Source of the DNA: an uncultured Dokdonia sp.
GTDB taxonomy: Bacteria; Bacteroidota; Bacteroidia; Flavobacteriales; Flavobacteriaceae
Assembly: GCA_947503305.1 (NCBI GenBank)
Contig: CANNDF010000004.1
Span: forward strand, 248,001 to 312,000
Length of the DNA: 64,000 nt
Direction of reading: 5' to 3'
Part shown: positions 44,123 to 53,413 of the stretch, piece after piece
How positions within the stretch are numbered: position 1 is the stretch's first letter
Layout: each line of letters starts with the position of its first letter
Made by a program: the position numbers and the translations under genes
Notes under the pieces: model-generated
Database searches by the model: none
The model's input: the letters and a program-made list of their open reading frames with translations, nothing else
What the model was told of the DNA's origin: nothing

Positions 44123-44596
44123 ATGAAAAAATTTAATGTAACCCAATTTACAGAAGCCCCTCAACAACTTCAATTTTCAAGAATTGTAAATGCTCCTATT
44201 AGAGAGGTATGGAAGATAATATCCGACCATCAAGGGATGACACAATGGATGCCTATGATCAAGCATGTTGATCTTGTAATACCAGACAAGAAAGGGGGAT
44301 GGGAAGAAGGTTGTGAGCGTCATTGCCAGTTTGGCGGCGATGTATTAAAAGAAAAAATTGCGTATTGGAATCCCCCTTATGGATATGCATATATGATAGA
44401 AGACATGCACATTGTCAAAGACCATGTTGGGCATATAGAACTTACAGAAAAGCTAGAAGGAACTTTAGTCACATGGTCACAATATTTTTACCCACAAGGG
44501 AACTTTGCAAAAAAATGGATGGCAAAAAATGTAATGCTTCCATTTGTGATGAAAAAAGCACTTAAGAATTTAGAAAAAAAAATCAACAACTTTTAA
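44123..44596 (+). CDS. SRPBCC (START-like) protein, cytoplasmic
   Basis: 157 aa without signal peptide. SRPBCC opening LQFSRIVNAPIREVWKIISDHQGMTQWMPMIKHVDLV (about 14-50), central EGCERHCQFGGDVLKEKIAYWNPPYGYAYMI and a C-terminal helix. Binds a hydrophobic ligand in related proteins. Its stop overlaps the start of the next gene by one base, so the two are coupled. Confidence 0.85.
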   Translation: MKKFNVTQFTEAPQQLQFSRIVNAPIREVWKIISDHQGMTQWMPMIKHVDLVIPDKKGGWEEGCERHCQFGGDVLKEKIAYWNPPYGYAYMIEDMHIVKDHVGHIELTEKLEGTLVTWSQYFYPQGNFAKKWMAKNVMLPFVMKKALKNLEKKINNF

Positions 44597-45498
44597 TGTA
44601 TAATACCATGAGAATATTATCGAGATTACTATTTACAATCACACTTTTGTTTGTTCTTCAATCCTGTAAATCTGTAGATTTACGATCAGAATATTTATTA
44701 GAAAGACCCAACCAGGCTGAATCTACGGGAAGAGAGTTGCTTCAAGCCTCTATGGAGAAAATGGGATATGATAAGCTTGCTGAGACTCAAGTATATGAAG
44801 TAACAGCACAATTTAAATGGAAGGGCGTATGGTTAACAATGCCCATGAACGCATTTCCGGGAAATAATAAAAAAGACCTTCAGTTTAGGTTTGCAACAAA
44901 TACCTTTGATGGGCAATTAGAATATCTAGAAGGACGTAAAAAAGGAGTCATTCAAGGGATGCAATCTTGGCAAGGTTATAAAACAAAGGCGGGAAGTGAT
45001 GTTATTAAAGAACATGAACATGATCGCTATTTATGGGGACTAGCTACCTATCACTATATCTTAGAGTCTCCTAAACGTATGTTAGATGCTACTATCATAC
45101 GCTATGCTGGAGAAAAAGAATTAGATGGAAATGCCTACGATTTGGTATATGCTACCTGGGGATCAGAGGCACCCAATAATGATTATGATAGATGGCTTAT
45201 TTATATAAACAAAGAGACAGGGTTTATAGACCTTACAGAAGTAACTATTAACGACTTTTTTATTACGATGCCTAAAGGGATGCAACATGGTACAGTGCGA
45301 TTTGAGAGAGAAAAAACAAGTTTAGGTGCATACTTGCCATCTAAAGTTCAAATACAATTATTAGGCCCTAAAAAGGAAGAAAACTATGTGTATTATTTTA
45401 CATTAAAAGAGTATAAGTTTGACACTTTTGATAAACAGCTTTTATACCCAATAGCTGGTCTTCCTGAATATGGTAATTCGAAACCCGAAATAGAATAA
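44596..45498 (+). CDS. LolA/LolB-like lipoprotein, unknown function
   Basis: 300 aa with a lipobox (LFVLQSCKS). The mature part starts with a helix (TGRELLQASMEKMGYDKLAETQVYEVTAQFKW) and then a run of beta strands (LQFRFATNTFDGQLEYLEGRKKGVI, WGLATYHYILESPKRMLDATIIRYAGEKELDG, YDRWLIYINKETGFIDLTEVTIND), a layout like LolA/LolB-type half-barrels that hold lipids. I do not recognise a named family. It may be the envelope partner of the SRPBCC protein. Confidence 0.7.
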   Translation: MYNTMRILSRLLFTITLLFVLQSCKSVDLRSEYLLERPNQAESTGRELLQASMEKMGYDKLAETQVYEVTAQFKWKGVWLTMPMNAFPGNNKKDLQFRFATNTFDGQLEYLEGRKKGVIQGMQSWQGYKTKAGSDVIKEHEHDRYLWGLATYHYILESPKRMLDATIIRYAGEKELDGNAYDLVYATWGSEAPNNDYDRWLIYINKETGFIDLTEVTINDFFITMPKGMQHGTVRFEREKTSLGAYLPSKVQIQLLGPKKEENYVYYFTLKEYKFDTFDKQLLYPIAGLPEYGNSKPEIE

Positions 45499-45516
45499 TT
45501 ACAAGCCCCCATTATT

Positions 45517-45550
45517 AAAAGCCGTCAATACTTATATATTGATGGCTTTT
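45517..45550 (+). terminator. Intrinsic terminator after the TetR2-SRPBCC-lipoprotein operon
   Basis: AAAAGCCGTCAATA pairs with TATTGATGGCTTTT (one G-U) around a 6-nt loop, with extra T after it. Confidence 0.85.
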
Positions 45551-45640
45551 TTTATGTCGTATTCTTATATCGTGACACGGTAGTTTTTATATCACTTTAT
45601 CTTTATTCTTCGTGCAATGTTTCTTTAAATGCATGTATAC

Positions 45641-45654
45641 GCTTTCGCGAAAGC
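45641..45654. repeat. Iterated palindrome GCTTTCGCGAAAGC, copy 8 (intergenic)
   Basis: Perfect copy with the GTA extension on the opposite side, between the operon terminator and the PfkB kinase gene. Confidence 0.95.
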
Positions 45655-45695
45655 AAAACGATATATTCTCACTATGTTATATAAAAGATTTTATA

Positions 45696-46670
45696 TTAGG
45701 AGTATACAGAAGTAATAATTTTATTAGTCTCATCAAGGGACTTGAAAACTTCAAAGGTTTTACCTTGCGTTCGTTGTGCACCCATAGCATTTCCGTATTG
45801 AGCTGCTTTTATATAATCTGTAGGGTCTTTAAGCAAACTAAATGCAATTCCTCCTGCAAAAGAATCACCACAACCTGTAGTATCAATAACCGTTTCTACG
45901 GGAACGGAAGGCACAAAGTCTTGTTGTAACGTTCCATTTACCATAGTATAGACCATTACACCGCGAGCATCAAGAGTAACATATAAAGCTTTTAAACCTT
46001 GTCTAAGACAATGTTCAGCAAACTTTGGGAGCTCTTCTTCTGAAATATCACCGTTTTCTTTTAAGTCTTTTAATTGATATTCATTTTGAAACCAACTGCA
46101 ATTAGCTTCTTCTAAATTCATTTTTAAAACATCAATATATGGAAGCCATAAATCACGATCTACCCAAAATTTAGTAACACGTTTTCCTTTAACAGTTAAC
46201 GAAGTTGTAGGGCCATGTGCATCAAAAACAATAACTGCATTTGAGTTTTCTTTTATGTATTGTAAAGTATATAAAGGGACTTCAAAATCAGTTACAGGAA
46301 CACACACAAATAGTTCACAATCTAATAACTCATGGACATCAGTATGACTTATAGGTTTCATAAACCCTGTCTGGGTTTCTTTACGATTATTCTGGTCTTT
46401 AAACTTTAACCGTATAACATCACCTTGATCTGCTTTTGAAGAAATATGATGTGTTTTAATATTTTTATATGGTGACAATACATCATGTACACCTTCTTCA
46501 TCTTGAACTCGGATATGTGTTACCGGGATAATCTCATCTTTCTCACTAAGTAAGTTAGATAATGCAATAGCAGTATGTGTAACACATCCGTATTTCTGAA
46601 TAACCTCTTTATTATGTGTAATGATATAATCTCTAGGGATAGGACCTAAAACAGCTAATTTATGATTCAT
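45696..46670 (-). CDS. PfkB family carbohydrate kinase
   Basis: 324 aa. The C-terminal signature VIDTTGCGDSFAGGIAFSLL (about 275-294) contains the anion hole and the catalytic Asp (GCGDSF). The N-terminal LAVLGPIPRDYI and FDAHGPTTSLTVKG fit the ribokinase fold. Substrate cannot be told; sugar or nucleoside phosphorylation is expected. No neighbouring sugar genes help. Confidence 0.87.
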   Translation of the reverse strand: MNHKLAVLGPIPRDYIITHNKEVIQKYGCVTHTAIALSNLLSEKDEIIPVTHIRVQDEEGVHDVLSPYKNIKTHHISSKADQGDVIRLKFKDQNNRKETQTGFMKPISHTDVHELLDCELFVCVPVTDFEVPLYTLQYIKENSNAVIVFDAHGPTTSLTVKGKRVTKFWVDRDLWLPYIDVLKMNLEEANCSWFQNEYQLKDLKENGDISEEELPKFAEHCLRQGLKALYVTLDARGVMVYTMVNGTLQQDFVPSVPVETVIDTTGCGDSFAGGIAFSLLKDPTDYIKAAQYGNAMGAQRTQGKTFEVFKSLDETNKIITSVYS

Positions 46671-47088
46671 ATCGTAATTTACATATTTTAGTGTAAAGCT
46701 AGTCGTTCTATTCCTTTTTTTGGAATTATTTTTTCTAATAATATTTCGACCTATGAAGAGAGTAGTTTATTGATTTTGTCTTTAAGAACTTACCAAGAAA
46801 TAAAGAAGAGATGGGTTATACTTATTACTTGATAAGTTCTATGACTAAACTATTCGTTTTTTGATATTTCAAAGATCAGAAAACCTAAAAAATAAACAGG
46901 TTAAGTATAGGTTAAATAGAAGGTTAATAGTTAAGGCATAAAAAGAGTATACATATTAACATATACTCTAACCTCAGAGATAATAATAGATTGAAGAGGT
47001 CTTAACGTTAACACTCGGTTAACGATGGTATAAAATTGTGCAGGATTTAAGATACGTACTACATTTGAACCATCGAACTACCAAAAAA
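46671..47088 (+). promoter_or_regulatory. Long regulatory intergenic region before the two-component genes
   Basis: 418 bp without a gene. The first 220 bp show nothing recognisable. The second half holds the GGTTAA direct repeats (46899-46936), an 8-bp hairpin AGAGTATA/TATACTCT (46944-46951 with 46962-46969), a TTAACGTTAA palindrome (47002-47011) and a further GGTTAAC (47017-47023). A TAAAATTG at 47031-47038 is a poor -7 match. Confidence 0.6.
46899..46936 (+). promoter_or_regulatory. Phased GGTTAA direct repeats, candidate OmpR-type operator
   Basis: GGTTAA at 46899, 46910 and 46922 (spacing 11 and 12 bp), then AGTTAA at 46929. About one helical turn between direct repeats is typical of OmpR/PhoB/CpxR-type response regulators, and such a regulator is encoded just downstream. 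Confidence 0.6.
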
Positions 47089-48483
47089 ATGAAAAACAAA
47101 TTCACCATACTTATATTAATCTCTGCACTGGCACTGGGCGCATTATCTGCAATACAAGCGTATTTGGTCAATAATACGTATGTCCTTAAAAAACGTGCAT
47201 TCCTTAATGAAGTAGATGATTTGGTATCAGAAATCGATAATGAACAAATATTAGACTCTTTATATTTTGAAACCTGGGGAAATGATCTTGCAGATCATAT
47301 AGCCGATTATAAAAATGGTAGAATAGATCAAAAAGAAGTTACCCAAAGAACCATGGCAAAAGCAGATAGTCTTAACTCATCATATATGTCTTATTATAAT
47401 GCGTTCTTAGACTCACTACAACTTGAATACACGATAAAATATCATAAAAATTTAGAAAGTGTACTCATTTTTGATGGGAATACTTTTGATTCTATCTTAT
47501 CTAGTACAAGTGATTCACCTATTAAACTTTTTGGAGAAGAATTTGACGAAAAAGAAGCCGTAAGTCTAAGTTCTAGTAGATGGTATGGAGAACGAGATTA
47601 TATAACAACTGTTAATGATTCTGTCGTAACAGAGAGTTATGATATGGAAGTAAAAACACAGGATAAAATAATTATTACTAACTGGAGACGAGTTGTTTTA
47701 AGACGTATGTCAGGATTACTAATAGGCTCTATTTTGTTATTCCTTTTTGTAATAGCTTTATTATACTATTCCATTAAAAACTTAATTACTCAAAAGAAAA
47801 TTGCAGAGGTCAAGACAGACTTTATCAACAATATAACCCATGAACTTAAAACTCCCTTAGCAACCTTAGGAATTGCAACAAAGAGCTTGCGTAATGAAGC
47901 GATTAAAAGCTCTCCTAGTGCGTTTGATACTACACTAGGTATTGTAGAACGACAAAATAATAGATTACAAAAACTCATCGATCAAGTACTCACCAATAGT
48001 CTAAGTGCTGAAGAAATTCAATTGAGTAAAGAACAGATAGTAGATAATACTTTTTTTAGTGAGCTTATAGCAGATTTTAAACTATCTACGCAACATAGTG
48101 ACCTTACGATACATAATAAAGTGCATGTTCCTGAGATATTACTACGTATTGATCGTTTTCATTTTACAACAGCCTTGCTTAATATATTAGAAAACGCAAT
48201 CAAATATGGTAAAGATCATACAGAAATTACTATTTATACAGCTGTAAAACACGGCAATTATATAATACATATCTCTGATAATGGTATAGGTATCTCACCT
48301 AAAGATCAGAAAGTTATTTTTGACAAATTTTACAGAGTAAGCGACGGTAATGTGCATGATGTGAAAGGACTAGGCTTAGGATTGTATTTTACTCATCAGA
48401 TAATTACTGCTCATAAAGGTACTATAACGACTGAGAGCGAACTCAATAAAGGAACCACATTTATCATAAAATTACCTGTATAG
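47089..48483 (+). CDS. Sensor histidine kinase (RprX-like)
   Basis: 464 aa from the ATG at 47089 (MKNKFTILILIS); a GTG frame from 47038 adds a non-hydrophobic leader. TM1 is about 5-24, an extracytoplasmic sensor of about 185 residues follows, and TM2 lies near 213-233. The H-box is FINNITHELKTPLATLGIA, with ATP-binding N-box ALLNILENAIKYG, G1 ISDNGIGI and VKGLGLGLYF. It partners with the response regulator 3 bp downstream. Confidence 0.92.
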   Translation: MKNKFTILILISALALGALSAIQAYLVNNTYVLKKRAFLNEVDDLVSEIDNEQILDSLYFETWGNDLADHIADYKNGRIDQKEVTQRTMAKADSLNSSYMSYYNAFLDSLQLEYTIKYHKNLESVLIFDGNTFDSILSSTSDSPIKLFGEEFDEKEAVSLSSSRWYGERDYITTVNDSVVTESYDMEVKTQDKIIITNWRRVVLRRMSGLLIGSILLFLFVIALLYYSIKNLITQKKIAEVKTDFINNITHELKTPLATLGIATKSLRNEAIKSSPSAFDTTLGIVERQNNRLQKLIDQVLTNSLSAEEIQLSKEQIVDNTFFSELIADFKLSTQHSDLTIHNKVHVPEILLRIDRFHFTTALLNILENAIKYGKDHTEITIYTAVKHGNYIIHISDNGIGISPKDQKVIFDKFYRVSDGNVHDVKGLGLGLYFTHQIITAHKGTITTESELNKGTTFIIKLPV

Positions 48484-48486
48484 ATT

Positions 48487-49200
48487 ATGGAAAAGCAACG
48501 CGTACTTTTGGCAGAAGATGATTTTGATTTTGGAAGTATTCTTAAGCAATATCTTGAGATACATAATTTTCAGGTTATATGGACCAAAGATGGTAAAGAA
48601 GCTGAGTCTGCTTTCGCGAAAGCAGAAAAAGAAAACCTCCCATATGATATTTGTGTATTTGATGTCATGATGCCAAAACAAGATGGATTTACACTTGCAG
48701 AAAAAGTGATTACTATAAATCCAGAAGTCCCTTTTGTTTTTCTAACAGCAAAAAAATTAAAAGAAGATCGTATTCAAGGCTTAAAACTAGGGGCAGATGA
48801 CTATATCATAAAACCATTTGAAGCCGATATTTTAGTCTTGCGACTTCAGAATATCTTAAAAAGAACACAACAGGTTGCTCGTACAACAACCGTTAGTAAG
48901 CAATCATATACGATAGGGAACTATCAATTTGATGCTCAAAACCATACGCTTTCATACAATGAGATACTGCAGTCTCTCACAGAAAAAGAAGCGTTATTGA
49001 TTCAATATTTCTATGAAAATAAGAATCAGATGCTCCGAAGAGAAGATATCCTAACAAAAATCTGGGGAAGTGACGACTTCTTCTCAGGACGAAGTATGGA
49101 TGTTTTCATAAGTCGACTTCGGAAATACTTTAAGGAAGATCCAACGATTGCTATCGAGAGTACGCGAGGTGTTGGACTCACTTTTAAAATCAATAATTAG
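48487..49200 (+). CDS. OmpR-family response regulator (RprY-like)
   Basis: 237 aa. Receiver domain: acidic pair Asp11-Asp12, phospho-acceptor Asp59 in CVFDVMMPKQDG, Thr in VFLTAKK and Lys in DYIIKPFE. The C-terminal winged helix (about 140-235) has LTEKEALLIQYFYENKNQMLRREDILTKIWG and SRLRKYFKEDPTIAIESTRGVGLTFKI. It likely binds the phased GGTTAA repeats upstream of the operon. A palindrome copy is read AFAKA at residues 42-46, in a surface helix of the receiver. Confidence 0.94.
   Translation: MEKQRVLLAEDDFDFGSILKQYLEIHNFQVIWTKDGKEAESAFAKAEKENLPYDICVFDVMMPKQDGFTLAEKVITINPEVPFVFLTAKKLKEDRIQGLKLGADDYIIKPFEADILVLRLQNILKRTQQVARTTTVSKQSYTIGNYQFDAQNHTLSYNEILQSLTEKEALLIQYFYENKNQMLRREDILTKIWGSDDFFSGRSMDVFISRLRKYFKEDPTIAIESTRGVGLTFKINN
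48610..48623. repeat. Iterated palindrome GCTTTCGCGAAAGC, copy 9
   Basis: Perfect copy flanked by T and A (16-bp palindrome), inside the response regulator gene, AFAKA frame. Confidence 0.95.
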
Positions 49201-49285
49201 TTTACAAATCATTAAAAAAACGAATAGTAACATAGCGAGTAAAGATTTCAAATATCTGATTACTCCTTTTTAAAAAATCAATATC

Positions 49286-50590
49286 ATGAAAACTATAATA
49301 AATTTAATATTATCGATTCTTTTTACAGGAATAGGAACCATAACTGCCCAAGTAATGCCAGATCCGCCACCGCCACCGCCAGCTCCACCTGTAGCTCCTC
49401 AAGTTGATAGCGAGAGTAACTATAGTATTACTGTTAACTCTAGTGATACTGAGAGTGGTGAAAGAATCTCATATTCTCTTACAAATACAGATGACACCTA
49501 TAAAGTACGTGGGCGTTTTCCAAAACGATTTTCTGGAGATATAAAAAGGTATATTCTTGAAGAAATGGGAAGAAGTAAAATGAATACAAGTGGTAATAAG
49601 ACAATCTGGAAAGCTGTTTCAAATGGAGATGATGTTTATGAAATAATAACTAGCCCTGGAAAACTAAATATGTTTATAGATAAAGAGATCGCATCTAATA
49701 ATCTCATAGAAAAATTTGGAGAGATGGGCTTATACATAAAAGATATTATCTCTGAGGATGATGAAGACAAGACAGAAGTAGAGCGATTAGAAAGAGATGC
49801 TGTACGACTACGTATGGATGCTGAGCGTATGCTTCAAGAAGCAGAACGACTTAAAAAACGTAATAAACGAGAGTCAGATAGAGCAGAAAGAGAATCAGAT
49901 AGAGCAGAGCGTGAGTCACAACGATTAGAACGAGAAGCTGCTCGACTTGCAAGAGAAGTAGAAAAGGCAGAAAGGAAGAGTGCTCATCGAGGTGGTATGG
50001 ATAATGCCGTACGGGATGTGCTACATGAAGAAATTACATTCTATGATGCTTCTAATGCTCAAAATAAAAATGGATGGATATGGCCTGCTTTTCAGCAGGA
50101 CCTTATCCTATCTTTAGAAAGTGATGAGTTAGTAGGAGAAGATAATGAACTTGTTTTTGTACGTGATGCTTCAGGAATTTACGTTAATGGTAATAAAATG
50201 GATAGAAGTCAACAAGATGCATATACAGATTTATTTAAAAAACATGGAGTTGCATCTACTGGGTATTTTACATTTTATAAACTATATGATCATATTATGG
50301 TTATAAATTCTGATGCAGAAATCTTAGCATTTTTTGACACATTAAAGGATATAGGAGAAATTACATCAACAAAAAAACCTGTCAAAATTGCTATTAACGG
50401 AGATAGTATTATCAAAGATGGTGTTGCACTTTCTCCTGATAAAGTAAGTCAGTACAATAAATTACTAACAAAACATAATATCATACCTGTACCTGGAAAA
50501 GTAATACAACTCATGGAGAAAGGGAATTATAAGCTAGGTTATAGTATTGGAGAGCATACACATATTGGAACCTGGGGAATGATAGAATAG
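49286..50590 (+). CDS. Secreted coiled-coil envelope protein, unknown function
   Basis: 434 aa. Signal peptide cleaved near TAQ (about 22), then a Pro-rich stretch (PDPPPPPPAPPVAPQ), a beta-rich domain to about 150, and a highly charged coiled coil at about 160-235 made of repeated ERxERESDRAERES-like heptads. The C-terminal 200 residues hold two similar alpha/beta units (FVRDASGIYVNGNKMDRSQQDAYTDLFKKHGV and KIAINGDSIIKDGVALSPDKVSQYNKLLTKHNI). No known family recognised. It follows the two-component genes and may be their envelope target or sensor partner. Confidence 0.7.
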   Translation: MKTIINLILSILFTGIGTITAQVMPDPPPPPPAPPVAPQVDSESNYSITVNSSDTESGERISYSLTNTDDTYKVRGRFPKRFSGDIKRYILEEMGRSKMNTSGNKTIWKAVSNGDDVYEIITSPGKLNMFIDKEIASNNLIEKFGEMGLYIKDIISEDDEDKTEVERLERDAVRLRMDAERMLQEAERLKKRNKRESDRAERESDRAERESQRLEREAARLAREVEKAERKSAHRGGMDNAVRDVLHEEITFYDASNAQNKNGWIWPAFQQDLILSLESDELVGEDNELVFVRDASGIYVNGNKMDRSQQDAYTDLFKKHGVASTGYFTFYKLYDHIMVINSDAEILAFFDTLKDIGEITSTKKPVKIAINGDSIIKDGVALSPDKVSQYNKLLTKHNIIPVPGKVIQLMEKGNYKLGYSIGEHTHIGTWGMIE

Positions 50591-50612
50591 CGGTAGGACT
50601 CCTTTTTAAATA

Positions 50613-50632
50613 AATAGCTAACTTTAGCTATT
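50613..50632 (+). other. Hairpin just before a start codon
   Basis: AATAGCTA/TAGCTATT with an ACTT loop, ending 2 bp before the ATG at 50635. It could limit translation, or the sequence may instead be a -7 box variant (TAACTTTA, 50619-50626). Confidence 0.4.
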
Positions 50633-50634
50633 CT

Positions 50635-51762
50635 ATGGATGGATTATTATCTACTACTGTATATGCTGTTACTGCTATTGTTTGCTTAATTACTGCAATA
50701 GTAATACAGCGTATATTTTTTAAAGAAGTACAGCGTAGTGCTTCCTCTAAAGCCGTAGATGGGATTAAATGGTTTGGTTGGGCCATCTTTATATGGGGTT
50801 TCGGCGCATTGCTTCACCTTATTTTGGTATCTATATATGGAGTACAACCTACATCAAGGTTTATAATATATCTAGGGGTTGTTGTTTCTTTACTTAATTC
50901 ATTATGTATTCTTTTGTCTTTGCCATCTATAGAGCATGCTAAGAAACGAAGCTTGGTGGTTAGACTTGTAGAGCGTTTTAACCAAAGAGAATTTGTCATT
51001 TTTTTCTCTGGTATATTAGTTATGATCGCTTTTGTATTTATTGCAACTTCCTATAATAATGAAGCTATCCATAACACTTTTATATGGTTGATTGATATTC
51101 CTATATCCTTGGTGGTGGCATTGTCACTACTACATGAGTTAAATAAAGCATTTACGAGTAGAAATATGCGATTTATGATATTACCAGTACTCGTATTATT
51201 TGCTTTGATTATCATTGCGGTAACCCATCGTATTATACCTAAAGAGATGATTTCTGGCTATATGAATTCAGAACGATGGGAAAGTATAGGTGCCGTTACA
51301 TCCGTCTCGTTTAAGTTTTTATTTATATTGTTATTCTCTATTTTATTATATAGCTGGAAGTTTCTTTCTGAAAAAGAGCAGCAACAGACCCTTACAGAGA
51401 CAATAGAAAAAGAAAATCAAGATTTACGTAAAGCATATGAACAATTAGTCTTGGCTAATGAGAGCCATCTGGATACCATTAAAACGTTTAAGAGTGAACT
51501 TGAAGGAATACGAGCTACATCCAAAATCCAACTTTCAGACCGCCAGAAAGAAGTACTGGCAAATCTCGGAGTCTATGGCGATCGTATGTCTTATGGTGAA
51601 ATAGCAAATGCAATGCATATATCTTTAGATGGTTTTCAAGCTCATATTCACCAAATCAAAAAAATACTTAATATAAGTGGGGCAGGAGGTAAGGAGCGTT
51701 TGATTGCTTTTGCAAAAGCAAATGATATTATAAGACACGCTTCTATAACACCAACTGCTTAA
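50635..51762 (+). CDS. Membrane-bound LuxR-like transcription regulator
   Basis: 375 aa. About seven hydrophobic segments lie in residues 1-245, then a coiled coil (EKEQQQTLTETIEKENQDLRKAYEQLVLANE, about 250-280), then an HTH domain (SDRQKEVLANLGVYGDRMSYGEIANAMHISLDGFQAHIHQIKKIL, about 302-346) of the LuxR type. The 7TM-plus-HTH layout suggests a receptor that binds DNA directly from the membrane. I know similar arrangements only as uncharacterised Bacteroidota proteins. The ligand is unknown. Confidence 0.68.
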   Translation: MDGLLSTTVYAVTAIVCLITAIVIQRIFFKEVQRSASSKAVDGIKWFGWAIFIWGFGALLHLILVSIYGVQPTSRFIIYLGVVVSLLNSLCILLSLPSIEHAKKRSLVVRLVERFNQREFVIFFSGILVMIAFVFIATSYNNEAIHNTFIWLIDIPISLVVALSLLHELNKAFTSRNMRFMILPVLVLFALIIIAVTHRIIPKEMISGYMNSERWESIGAVTSVSFKFLFILLFSILLYSWKFLSEKEQQQTLTETIEKENQDLRKAYEQLVLANESHLDTIKTFKSELEGIRATSKIQLSDRQKEVLANLGVYGDRMSYGEIANAMHISLDGFQAHIHQIKKILNISGAGGKERLIAFAKANDIIRHASITPTA

Positions 51763-51859
51763 AAGTACGTACGTAGTCTGCTTATCATTTTTGAACAGTG
51801 CGTAACCTTTTCTATGTAGTAGTTTCCTAGCACATTTGTCGTAATCAAAAAACGTACAA

Positions 51860-53413
51860 ATGAATCTTTTTCTTTTCCAAGAGCAATCACTAGATCAACG
51901 TATTAATGAACAGTTTGATAACGCTACAAGTTGGTTTGTTGATGCAATTTTAGCACAAATCCCTATTACGGATTCTATTGGGATCCCTTGGGTATTAATT
52001 GTGTTAATAATAGGTGCTTCTTATTTTACCATCTATTTTAAGTTTATCAATTTTAGGGGTTTTTGGACTTCAATTCAAGTAGTACGCGGTAAGTATGATG
52101 ATCTGGAAGAAGGAGGGCATGTATTGGTAAGTGGTAATTTATCTTCTGTAGATGGAGATATCGCAGATACGATTCGGGTGGAGGGCGAAGAGGGAGAGGT
52201 AAGTCATTTTCAAGCTCTTACTGCAGCATTATCTGCAACAGTAGGTCTGGGGAACATAGCGGGAGTAGCAATTGCATTATCTATAGGAGGACCTGGCGCT
52301 ACGTTCTGGATGATATTGGTAGGATTGCTAGGGATGTCTTCAAAATTTGTAGAGTGTACACTTGGAGTTGCTTATCGAGAAGTTGATGCTTCTGGGACTG
52401 TATATGGGGGACCTATGTACTATCTGAGTAAAGGTTTAAAATCCAAAGGATTTGGAGTTTTTGGGAAAATACTCGCTATTCTTTTTGCTATTATGTGTAT
52501 TGGAGGATCTTTTGGAGGAGGAAACATGTTTCAGGTCAATCAAGCTTTTAAATTATTTGAGCATGTAACTGGAGCTTCAGATAGTATTTTTTATGGAAAA
52601 GGATGGCTTTTTGGTTTGATAATGGCAATTTTAGTAGGGCTTGTCATTATAGGTGGGATAAAAAAAATTGCCAATGTTACTGATAAAATTGTTCCTGCGA
52701 TGGTAGGTATGTATGTTCTTGCAGTAATCATTGTCATAGGAATTAATTATGAAGCTATTCCTAGCGCTTTTATAAGTATATGGGACGGGGCATTTCATCC
52801 AGAAGGAGTAGCAGGTGGTTTTATAGGAGTTTTAATACAAGGGTTTAAACGAGCCGCTTTTTCTAATGAAGCAGGTATAGGATCTTCATCTATTGCTCAT
52901 AGCGCAGTAAAGACAAAATACGCAGCTAGCGAAGGTTTAGTAGCTCTTCTTGAACCTTTTATAGATACTGTAGTGGTTTGTACTATGACAGCATTGGTGC
53001 TCATTATTACAAATCAATTAGTAGTAGGAGCCCAGATTAATGATGAACAGGGAGTATTGCTTACAGCATCTGCTCTAGGAAGTGGCATTTCATGGTTCCC
53101 ATATTTACTTTCTTTTGCTGTTATTTTATTTGCTTTTTCTTCTATGATATCATGGTCATACTATGGATATCAAGCATGGTCATATCTTTTTGGACGTAGT
53201 AAACGTATGGAATACATATATAAAACGTTATTCTGTGTTTTTGTAGTAATTGGAGGGGCTGCTAGCTTAGGAGCTGTTATTGGGTTTAGTGATGCAATGA
53301 TCTTTGCAATGTTAGTACCTAACATGATAGGGCTATTTATATTAGCCCCAAAAGTTTCGGAAGAGCTTAAACGATATCGTCTAGCAATTAAAAAGACTAA
53401 AATGAGTAACTAA
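51860..53413 (+). CDS. Sodium:alanine/glycine symporter, AGCS family
   Basis: 517 aa with about 11 membrane segments. Family blocks: FQALTAALSATVGLGNIAGVAIALSIGGPGATFWM, SSKFVECTLGVAYR, GTVYGGPMYYLSKGLK and FSNEAGIGSSSIAHSAVKT. It imports alanine or glycine with Na+. An acidic insertion around residues 76-110 (GKYDDLEEGGHVL...GEEGEVSHFQ) is longer than usual for the family. Its end overlaps the convergent hydrolase by 4 bp. Confidence 0.93.
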   Translation: MNLFLFQEQSLDQRINEQFDNATSWFVDAILAQIPITDSIGIPWVLIVLIIGASYFTIYFKFINFRGFWTSIQVVRGKYDDLEEGGHVLVSGNLSSVDGDIADTIRVEGEEGEVSHFQALTAALSATVGLGNIAGVAIALSIGGPGATFWMILVGLLGMSSKFVECTLGVAYREVDASGTVYGGPMYYLSKGLKSKGFGVFGKILAILFAIMCIGGSFGGGNMFQVNQAFKLFEHVTGASDSIFYGKGWLFGLIMAILVGLVIIGGIKKIANVTDKIVPAMVGMYVLAVIIVIGINYEAIPSAFISIWDGAFHPEGVAGGFIGVLIQGFKRAAFSNEAGIGSSSIAHSAVKTKYAASEGLVALLEPFIDTVVVCTMTALVLIITNQLVVGAQINDEQGVLLTASALGSGISWFPYLLSFAVILFAFSSMISWSYYGYQAWSYLFGRSKRMEYIYKTLFCVFVVIGGAASLGAVIGFSDAMIFAMLVPNMIGLFILAPKVSEELKRYRLAIKKTKMSN

